Shown one piece after another: positions 27,001 to 32,468 of a DNA stretch of 64,000 bases. The stretch comes from CAYPPG01 sp964412555 (lineage in GTDB: Bacteria > Hinthialibacterota > Hinthialibacteria > Hinthialibacterales > Hinthialibacteraceae). Below the pieces are notes generated by a model. It did no database searches. It was not told the origin of the DNA and saw only the letters and a program-made list of their open reading frames with translations. Numbering within the stretch: position 1 is the stretch's first letter; the number at the start of each line of letters is the position of its first letter. The position numbers were made by a program, and so were the translations under genes. Where the stretch lies: assembly GCA_964412555.1 (NCBI GenBank), contig CAYPPG010000035.1:1-64000 (forward strand). The letters are read 5' to 3'.

Positions 27001-27251
27001 AAAGCCACACCGGTGAAATCGAGTTATTACCGGCACTTCCAGCCGCATGGCCTGATGGAACCATCAAAGGCCTTTGCGCCCGCGGTGGCTTTATCATCGA
27101 TCTTCATTGGAGTGATGGAAAAATAACGGAAATAAAAATTGTGTCGAAAACAGGGGAAACGTGTCGGCTCCGTTATAGGAACATGAGGAAGGAATTCGAA
27201 ACCGATGTCAATCGTACGTATTTTTTGGATAATGAACTACATCTTAGATAA
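24027..27251 (+). CDS. Fusion of a GH43-like five-bladed propeller with a GH95 alpha-L-fucosidase
   Basis: This 1074-residue exported enzyme starts at 24027 after AAAGGAG and has a short signal peptide. Residues about 30-325 form a propeller of the GH43/GH32/GH130-like type (SKDPAVVRFNDRYYLYYSMR, ICHAYSEDGLHFTR, KLYMFYAGAYN). Residues about 330-1074 are a full-length GH95 domain. It keeps the opening LPIGNGRLGAMIFGG, the NINTEMNYWPAE strand (Asn 691 and 693), the acid Glu 821 in TPSNSPEN and Asp 977 in QIDGNFGG. GH95 enzymes hydrolyse alpha-1,2-linked fucose or galactose by inversion using an Asn-activated water. Both halves are complete, with no frameshift at the junction. The partner propeller may act on the same glycan or only bind it. 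Confidence 0.85.
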   Translation: MRMNVSVRWIFYVFIFLPINGISAKEYTDSDYINKSDSIMMYADLSSGRPFSKDPAVVRFNDRYYLYYSMRAENGWAIGIAQSEDMLVWKKIGELLPQEEYESKGMCAPGALVKDGKIHLFYQRYGYGAQDAICHAYSEDGLHFTRNPTNPIFHPTGDWNNGRAIDADVIEHKGKLLLYFATRDPSGKVQKIGVASAPYDSDYSRSFWTQECTEPILEPELPWEKNCIEASALCKHEGKLYMFYAGAYNNEPQQIGCAVSEDGIQWKRLFDEPFLPCGKEGEWNSSESGHPYAFQEDGKTYLFYQGNSDNGKTWFLSKVEIAWNKGLPILANLKLWYPQPATEWVEALPIGNGRLGAMIFGGIERERIQFNKDTLWTGIPRDYINPNAKETVPKVRKLLFEGKQSEAEKVAWDIMSIPLRQEAYQPFGDLHLHFPGHENAKEYRRELNLDEAVAKVQYRVGDVLFQREIFSSAPDQVIVIHITASQPGQIHCKAALDSPHENTSFHVRNNRLYLDGQLEEYYDQRSKKTKPSILKFQAVLQIRNENGEIVLGKDTLEIQAADEVTLILSAETSYQNYKDVSGDPAEKNQTIIGKANPKTYKQLKESHTSDYQELFHRMSFDLGSKNAVDLPTDQRIKQFGEQDDPQLIPLYFQYGRYLLLSSSRPGSQPANLQGIWNEQLRPPWESKWTVNINTEMNYWPAELCNLSECHFPLFDMIDDLTETGGKVAQEHYGCRGWVLHHNTDIWRGAAPINHTNHGIWPTGGAWLCQHLWMHYQFTGDKKFLKERGYPAMKGAALFFVDFLAEDPKTGWLISTPSNSPENGGLVAGPTMDHQIIRSLFGYCIEASEILGVDEELRETWKLMRKRIAPNQIGRFGQLQEWLQDIDDPNNTHRHVSHLWGLHPGWEITPRDTPDIADAAKVSLEHRGDGGTGWSKAWKVNFWARLLDGDHAYKMLSDLITKSTLPNMFDTHPPFQIDGNFGGTSGIIEMLLQSHTGEIELLPALPAAWPDGTIKGLCARGGFIIDLHWSDGKITEIKIVSKTGETCRLRYRNMRKEFETDVNRTYFLDNELHLR

Positions 27252-27277
27252 TAAACAGAAAAATTTTTTTGTCTGAA

Positions 27278-27312
27278 TCAGGATACCCAGGATTCAAGGA
27301 TAAACAGGATAT
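27278..27312. repeat. Short array of AGGAT motifs
   Basis: Just after the fucosidase gene, CAGGAT, CAGGAT, AAGGAT and CAGGAT follow each other at roughly 9-10 base spacing. Similar AGGAT-rich stretches are dispersed in many bacterial genomes. Their role is not known to me. Confidence 0.35.
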
Positions 27313-27346
27313 GCCTATCGGTAGGTATGAGATATTTGACGAGCGA

Positions 27347-27445
27347 TTAATCTGAAGTTCCTCCCAATATCTCCACTACATGTTTCACCTGCATCGGCAA
27401 TCCCCTTTGCTTCACTCCCCAATTCAGTTTTTGGCTTAAAATCAT
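27347..27445 (-). pseudogene. Detached 3' end of a glcF-like gene
   Basis: Bases 27365-27427 on the minus strand encode GVKQRGLPMQVKHVVEI and flanking residues, identical in protein to the end of the intact GlcF at 29464. The two 21-codon segments differ at 8 nucleotide positions, all silent. The stub ends with its own codons for GGTSD and a stop at 27347-27349. Upstream, similarity fades after an AATCCG block near 27450, so no gene remains. The stub has the same orientation as glcF and is separated from it by the ATPase/DUF4276 pair. Confidence 0.8.
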
Positions 27446-27465
27446 GATCAGGGCGGATTTTTGTT

Positions 27466-27493
27466 TTGATCGTTTTTTACAAATGTGTATAAT
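27466..27493 (+). promoter_or_regulatory. Candidate sigma70-type promoter for the ATPase/DUF4276 pair
   Basis: TTGATC and TATAAT are separated by 16 bases. The -10 hexamer is a perfect consensus. Transcription would begin near 27500, leaving a leader of about 115 bases before the ATPase start. Confidence 0.45.
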
Positions 27494-27616
27494 TGACTGC
27501 AGCATTCACTCTGGCGGAATCTCTATGAATTGGAATAAGGTCACTAAAAATATAAATATATGATTCAAGATATAGTTTCTTGATATTTCTAAAATACAAT
27601 GTTGGAGTAACAAATC

Positions 27617-28813
27617 ATGAAAATTCTTCGATTAAAAAGCCAAGGATACCGTTCTTTGAAGCAGATCGATTGGCAACCGGGTGACTTAAACGTTGTTATT
27701 GGTCCAAATGGAAGTGGGAAATCCAATTTACTGAGATTATTGGAACTGATTTCAGTTTCAGCGAAGGGCGAACTGGGGAAATATATTCAGCGGGCTGGTG
27801 GTATGGAACCGTTGGTGTGGGATGGACAAGCGGAAGAAATCAATTATTGCATCAACACTTCTCCTATAGAAACACGTGGAGATATTACTAAAGATTGTTT
27901 AACATATGAAGTTGAACTAAAAAGAATTGGTAAAACCAGTTCTTATAGAATAAATAATGAAATTTTGGCAAAACCTTGGAAATATGAACAAGGTTTTGAT
28001 TATGAACCACATACACTTCTAGAAAGAAAAAACTTGTATGGGAAAGTATTTGAAAATCGAGAGAAACATTGGTTTGTAACGGAAGAAATAATGAATGAAG
28101 AAGAAACTTTGCTAAGTTTGACAAAAGGACCGTTTACTGCAAATCATTTGATTCCACCCTTTGGATTCCAATTGTCTACTTGGTGTATATATCATGATTT
28201 CCATGTACATCAAGATGCAAAAATACGACAACCGGTAATCGCAAAATCGGAAAAACATGTTGAATCCGATGGACAAAATCTCATCTCTGTGCTTCACACA
28301 CTATATACAGAGAATCGTGAGTTTAAAAAAGAAATTGATCTTGCCATGCATGCTGCATTCGGAGACGATTATGAAGAATTGATTTTTCCTCCTGCTGCCG
28401 ATCAGAGAATTCAATTAAGAGTTCGTTGGAAAAGTTTACGACGCGAACAATCGGCAGCCGATTTATCCGATGGAACTTTGCGATTCCTATTTTTACTCAC
28501 GGTCTTTTGTTCTCCTTCGCCTGCACCGATTATCGTTATCGACGAACCGGAAACAGGACTCCATCCCTCGATGTTACCTATCGTGGCAGAACACGCTGTG
28601 GATGCTTCTCAACGTGTACAAGTCATAATCACTACACATTCTCCTCAATTTTTAGACGCCTTTGAGGATGTACAACCGACTACGACAATCGCCAAATGGG
28701 AAAACGGAGAAACGATACTCAAAATCCTGGATGGAGAAGAACTGAAATATTGGCTGCATGAATATTCCTTAGGTTCACTGTTTCGATCTGGCGAACTGGA
28801 GGAGATATTATGA
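27617..28813 (+). CDS. AAA ATPase of the AAA_21/OLD-related type, first gene of a putative defence pair
   Basis: This 398-residue SMC/ABC-like ATPase opens with LRLKSQGYRSLKQIDW, then Walker A GPNGSGKS near residue 30. The signature-like AADLSDGTLRFLFL, Walker B IIVIDEPETGLHP and the switch histidine region TTHSPQFLDAF occupy the last third. This is the architecture of AAA_15/AAA_21 ATPases that pair with a TOPRIM-type nuclease in OLD- and PARIS-like anti-phage systems. The central 150 residues are poorly conserved, as is usual for sensing regions. Base composition is visibly more AT-rich than the neighbouring metabolic genes, consistent with transfer. Its stop overlaps the ATG of the DUF4276 gene by 4 bases (ATGA). 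Anti-phage function is inferred, not shown. Confidence 0.8.
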   Translation: MKILRLKSQGYRSLKQIDWQPGDLNVVIGPNGSGKSNLLRLLELISVSAKGELGKYIQRAGGMEPLVWDGQAEEINYCINTSPIETRGDITKDCLTYEVELKRIGKTSSYRINNEILAKPWKYEQGFDYEPHTLLERKNLYGKVFENREKHWFVTEEIMNEEETLLSLTKGPFTANHLIPPFGFQLSTWCIYHDFHVHQDAKIRQPVIAKSEKHVESDGQNLISVLHTLYTENREFKKEIDLAMHAAFGDDYEELIFPPAADQRIQLRVRWKSLRREQSAADLSDGTLRFLFLLTVFCSPSPAPIIVIDEPETGLHPSMLPIVAEHAVDASQRVQVIITTHSPQFLDAFEDVQPTTTIAKWENGETILKILDGEELKYWLHEYSLGSLFRSGELEEIL

Positions 28814-29472
28814 AGTTTATTTTATTTGTAGAGGGTCATACGGAGAAAAAAGCAATTCCGTTATTTTTAAAAAAATGGTTAGACAACCATCTCAACCAAA
28901 AAGTCGGTATTCAGTCAGTACGCTTTGGCGGTTGGTCTGAAATGATCAAAGACCTGCCTAAAAAGGCTATGATGTATTTCAATAGCTCCCGATCAGCAGA
29001 TATTATTGCCGTGATTGGTCTATTGGACTTATACGGACCGACTTTTTATCCAGAGGATAAACATTCAAAAAATGATCGAATCGTGTGGGGGAAACATTTT
29101 ATCGAAAATCAAATCCAAGACGATCGTTTTCGCATGTTTTTTGCAGTGCATGAAGTCGAAGCTTGGCTTTTGAGCGAACCTACAATTTTTCCCACTCCTA
29201 TTGCCAAGAATTTACAAACAAAAACGAATAATCCAGAGGACATCAATTTCAATCAGCCGCCTTCAAAACTGCTAAATGAAATCTATTACAAAAACACAAA
29301 AAAGAAATACAAAAAAGTCACTAATGGGACTCAGCTTTTCAAAAAACTCAATCCCGATATCGCATATCAAAAATGTCCAAATCTCAAATGTCTTCTTGAC
29401 GAAATGAGGAAAATGGCAGAAGAGTTGGAAATTGATTCTGGAAAAATTTATAATAAGGGAACATCAATTTGA
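28810..29472 (+). CDS. DUF4276 TOPRIM-like protein, probable effector of the ATPase pair
   Basis: This 220-residue protein has the DUF4276 pattern, a TOPRIM-related fold. The first acidic motif is VEGHTEKKAIP at residues 7-17. A central acidic segment GLLDLYGPTFYP follows, and HEVEAWLLSEP comes after that. In TOPRIM nucleases such Glu and Asp residues bind catalytic metal. The C-terminal third is lysine-rich, which may suit nucleic acid binding. Translational coupling to the upstream ATPase (ATGA overlap) indicates a two-protein complex, with the ATPase as sensor and this protein as nuclease or toxin. Its last 9 bases overlap the convergent glcF stop. Unlike OLD proteins, ATPase and TOPRIM are separate chains here. 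Confidence 0.75.
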   Translation: MKFILFVEGHTEKKAIPLFLKKWLDNHLNQKVGIQSVRFGGWSEMIKDLPKKAMMYFNSSRSADIIAVIGLLDLYGPTFYPEDKHSKNDRIVWGKHFIENQIQDDRFRMFFAVHEVEAWLLSEPTIFPTPIAKNLQTKTNNPEDINFNQPPSKLLNEIYYKNTKKKYKKVTNGTQLFKKLNPDIAYQKCPNLKCLLDEMRKMAEELEIDSGKIYNKGTSI

Positions 29473-30789
29473 ATCCAAAATCTCCACCACATGCTTCACC
29501 TGCATCGGCAACCCCCGTTGTTTCACCCCCCAATTCAACTGTAACATACAGCCCGGATTGGCTGTCAATACCAGGTCGGCGCCGGTTTTCTCGAGGTTAT
29601 CCATCTTGCGGTTCAGGATTTTCAGCGCCATCTCGCTATGGGTGATGTTATAAATCCCGGCGCTGCCGCAACACCAGTCCGATTCGGGTAAATCAACCAT
29701 TTCGATACCGGGGACTTGACGGATCAATTTTAATGGCTGTTCCCATACTTGCTGTGCGTGGCAAAGGTGGCAGGGTGCGTCATAAGTCGCCTTGCATGGT
29801 TCCGGTGTGAATTCCGGCCCTTTGAAATGTGGCCAATCGCCGAGGAATTCTGTGATCTCACGGGTTTTATGACTGAATCGTTGCGCTTTCTCTCTATACT
29901 CGGGATCGTCTTCCAAAATCTCTTCGATTTCCTTCAACGCCGCACCGCAGGCCGCGCAGTCCGTCACGATATAATCGACGTCGAGTTGGTCGAAAAGATC
30001 GACGTTGTATTTCATCAATTCTACGGCTTTGTGCTTATATCCTTCCGACATCAGCGGCGCACCACAGCAGCGTACGGATTTCGGCGTCACTACCGTACAG
30101 CCGCTGCGAGTCAGTACGTTCACCGTCGCATTGGTGGTCTTGTTGAACATGATGCTCATCATGCAGCCGAGAAAATACCCGACACGCGCTTTCTCCTCTC
30201 CCTGCGCCGGCACAATATCAGGGATGGTCTTGCGGAATGGAGTTGTAAGCCCTTCCGGAGCCAGTTCTTCCATAAATCGGAGCCGCTTTGGAATAAGCGA
30301 GAAGAATTTCATTTTGTACAAGAATGCTCGTAACCCACTTCGTTGATAGACTCGCATGGGCAGCGCTACCAATTCCAAGCGCCAATGACGCATGAACAGC
30401 CAGCCGAAAATAAAGTTTTTCAACAATTTGACGATAGGATTTGTGCGCAAATTCTGAACCGACTGCGAGCGGGCTGATTCGATCAAGTACCCGATACGCA
30501 CACCGGAAGGACAGGCCGTTTCACACGCCCGGCAGTCGAGACAGAGAAACATCTGATCCGAAAAATTCTTCGAAAGTTCCAATTTGCCATCAGCGACTGC
30601 GCGCACTAAGGCGGCACGACCACGCGGAGACGCCCGTTCCACCCTCATTTCGGTGTATGTCGGACAATGCGGCAAACACATCCCGCATCGTACACAGTTC
30701 AATATCTGTTCATATTCGGGAATGTTGACACCGTCAAAGTAGCCCATATGGGTAATCGGTTTTCTGGTCTCTTCGGATTGAGTGGTCAT
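29464..30789 (-). CDS. glcF: Glycolate oxidase iron-sulfur subunit (GlcF-like)
   Basis: This 441-residue protein transfers electrons from a flavin-dependent 2-hydroxyacid dehydrogenase to the respiratory chain. Two [4Fe-4S] ferredoxin motifs are complete: CVRCGMCLPHCPT near residue 33 and CLDCRACETACPSG near 82. Two CCG domains follow, with VRCCGAPLMSEG and WCCGSAGIYN as cluster or substrate sites. The partner GlcD/GlcE flavoproteins are not in the window, so it could equally serve lactate or another hydroxyacid. Its 3' end is peculiar: a detached, silently diverged copy of the last 21 or so codons lies 2.1 kb further on, beyond the ATPase/DUF4276 pair. The end of this gene has therefore been duplicated or replaced. 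Confidence 0.85.
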   Translation of the reverse strand: MTTQSEETRKPITHMGYFDGVNIPEYEQILNCVRCGMCLPHCPTYTEMRVERASPRGRAALVRAVADGKLELSKNFSDQMFLCLDCRACETACPSGVRIGYLIESARSQSVQNLRTNPIVKLLKNFIFGWLFMRHWRLELVALPMRVYQRSGLRAFLYKMKFFSLIPKRLRFMEELAPEGLTTPFRKTIPDIVPAQGEEKARVGYFLGCMMSIMFNKTTNATVNVLTRSGCTVVTPKSVRCCGAPLMSEGYKHKAVELMKYNVDLFDQLDVDYIVTDCAACGAALKEIEEILEDDPEYREKAQRFSHKTREITEFLGDWPHFKGPEFTPEPCKATYDAPCHLCHAQQVWEQPLKLIRQVPGIEMVDLPESDWCCGSAGIYNITHSEMALKILNRKMDNLEKTGADLVLTANPGCMLQLNWGVKQRGLPMQVKHVVEILDSN

Positions 30790-31076
30790 GTTGAAGTCCT
30801 AATGGATTGATATTCCTTCATTTCTGCAACTGGAATGCAGAAAGTCTTTTATTTTACGTGAAATCCGGATGGAGGGGCAGGTCTCTTGACTCCCATCTCC
30901 TACTACATTCTCATATTATTTAGACATCCAAAAAAGGCAATGGAATCAAATTTCACTTAAAAATAAGTATTCGTTCGACTTGGGTTTCTTTCAGCAAATT
31001 GGCGCTTATCATGAAATAAAATCAAGTAATTCACGTACTTCCATGTAAATTTCCCAATTTCAGGAGACATCTTCAT
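30790..31076. other. Divergent intergenic region, nothing recognised
   Basis: The region separates glcF (minus) from a small membrane protein (plus). No repeat, hairpin or clear promoter was found by eye. Confidence 0.4.
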
Positions 31077-31283
31077 ATGTTGTCAGCGCTCAAAGAATTA
31101 TTATTGCTTCCGATTAAATTGGTGGTCATTTTGCTCGAATTACTCGGGCGAACTTTGGGAATCATAATCGGTCTTGCCCTAGTTGGAATTGGAGCTTTAT
31201 TTTGCTCAATGGGAATTCTCATTATTCTCGGTGCTCCTTTATGTTTGCTGGGAGTTTTGATGGTCGTTAAAGCCATTGATTGA
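31077..31283 (+). CDS. Small two-segment membrane protein
   Basis: This 68-residue hydrophobic protein follows CAGGAGA, a good ribosome binding site. An amphipathic start (MLSALKELLLLPIKLVVILLE) leads into two transmembrane stretches rich in Gly and Leu (LGIIIGLALVGIGALFCSMG and ILIILGAPLCLLGVLMVV). I do not recognise the family. It converges on ruvB with 26 bases between stop codons. Hydrophobicity and the ribosome site support a real gene. A glycine-zipper-like spacing could permit oligomerisation. Confidence 0.6.
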   Translation: MLSALKELLLLPIKLVVILLELLGRTLGIIIGLALVGIGALFCSMGILIILGAPLCLLGVLMVVKAID

Positions 31284-31309
31284 ATCTTTCATTTCACTCA
31301 GCATCCTAT

Positions 31310-32353
31310 CTATGAATTCTCTTTGAAATCGAATAATTCTTTTTGTGTCGCATCGGGATTCACATGCGGCATACCGAGATGCTCATAAGCGGCGGGAGTC
31401 AACATCCTCCCGTTCGGAGTTCTATTCAAGAATCCTTCTTGAATCAGGAAAGGTTCGTAGACTTCTTCCAATGTTCCTTCATCTTCTCCAAGAGAAACTG
31501 CGATTGTTTTCAACCCCACCGGGCCTCCTCCGAATTTTACAGCGACTGCCGTTAGTATCTGGCGATCCATTTGGTCGAGTCCCCGATGATCGATTTCGAG
31601 CAATTCAAGCGCTTCTTTCGCCACACTTTTTGTGATTTTTCCGTCTGAGCGTACTTGCGCATAATCGCGCACCCGCCGCAAGAGCCGATTGGCTACTCGC
31701 GGTGTTCGGCGGGACCGATGAGCGAGTTCCTCTACACCTTCTTGCTCAAAGGGAATATTCAATATCCGGCTGGAACGGTTCAAGATTTGATGAATATCCG
31801 CCGGTTCATAAAAATTGAGCCGGCATTGAATCCCGAACCGGTCACGCATTGGGCCGGTCAACATTCCTGAGCGGGTTGTCGCGCCGACCAGCGTAAAGTG
31901 AGGCAAATCGATCTTCACCGATTTCGCACCCGGTCCTTCCCCGATCATGATATCGATAAAGTAATCCTCCATTGCTGGATAAAGGCATTCTTCCACTACA
32001 CGATTAAGGCGGTGGATTTCGTCGATAAAGAGTACATCGCCCTCTTTCAATTCGGTTAGCAAGCCGGCCAAGTCGGCTTTGCGCTCGATGACCGGTCCTG
32101 AAGTCGTGCGAATATTCACGCCCATTTCGTTGGCGATGATATGAGCCAGCGTAGTTTTCCCCAAGCCAGGCGGCCCCGACAGTAGAACGTGATCGAGCGC
32201 CTCTCCCCGCTTTCGAGCCGCTTCGATGCAGATCGAGAGTTTGGTCTTGACCTCCCGCTGACCGATATAATTCTCCAATGTTTCCGGCCGAAGTGTTTCA
32301 GAGATAACTTGGTCTTCTGATTTTTCGTTGGGTGAAATGTGGCGGTTTTCCAT
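31310..32353 (-). CDS. ruvB: Holliday junction branch migration helicase RuvB
   Basis: This 347-residue AAA+ motor is the ATPase of the RuvABC resolvasome, driving branch migration of Holliday junctions. It contains the RuvB-specific opening LRPETLENYIGQ, Walker A GPPGLGKTTL, Walker B VLFIDEIHRL, sensor-1 TLVGATTRSG and the Arg-finger region GPMRDRFG. A winged-helix C-terminal domain ends with GFLNRTPNGRMLTPAAYEHL. Length is normal. ruvA and ruvC are not adjacent. It is divergent from mutS, so two core repair genes share one intergenic region. No strong Shine-Dalgarno sequence precedes the ATG. Confidence 0.97.
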   Translation of the reverse strand: MENRHISPNEKSEDQVISETLRPETLENYIGQREVKTKLSICIEAARKRGEALDHVLLSGPPGLGKTTLAHIIANEMGVNIRTTSGPVIERKADLAGLLTELKEGDVLFIDEIHRLNRVVEECLYPAMEDYFIDIMIGEGPGAKSVKIDLPHFTLVGATTRSGMLTGPMRDRFGIQCRLNFYEPADIHQILNRSSRILNIPFEQEGVEELAHRSRRTPRVANRLLRRVRDYAQVRSDGKITKSVAKEALELLEIDHRGLDQMDRQILTAVAVKFGGGPVGLKTIAVSLGEDEGTLEEVYEPFLIQEGFLNRTPNGRMLTPAAYEHLGMPHVNPDATQKELFDFKENS

Positions 32354-32468
32354 AAAATACTACTACTCGCTGTTACTTCCTTATCTCTCTTGACATTTGA
32401 ATCCACAACAAGAACGAATTAGGATACATATTATTTGAAAACCATCTGATTGGACAGGGTTGAGATTC

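Noticed and set aside
29749..30333. 194-codon plus-strand frame
   Set aside because: Antisense of glcF, whose iron-sulfur motifs are complete.
32390..32395. TTGACA as a -35 element for mutS
   Set aside because: No acceptable -10 hexamer lies 16-18 bases downstream.
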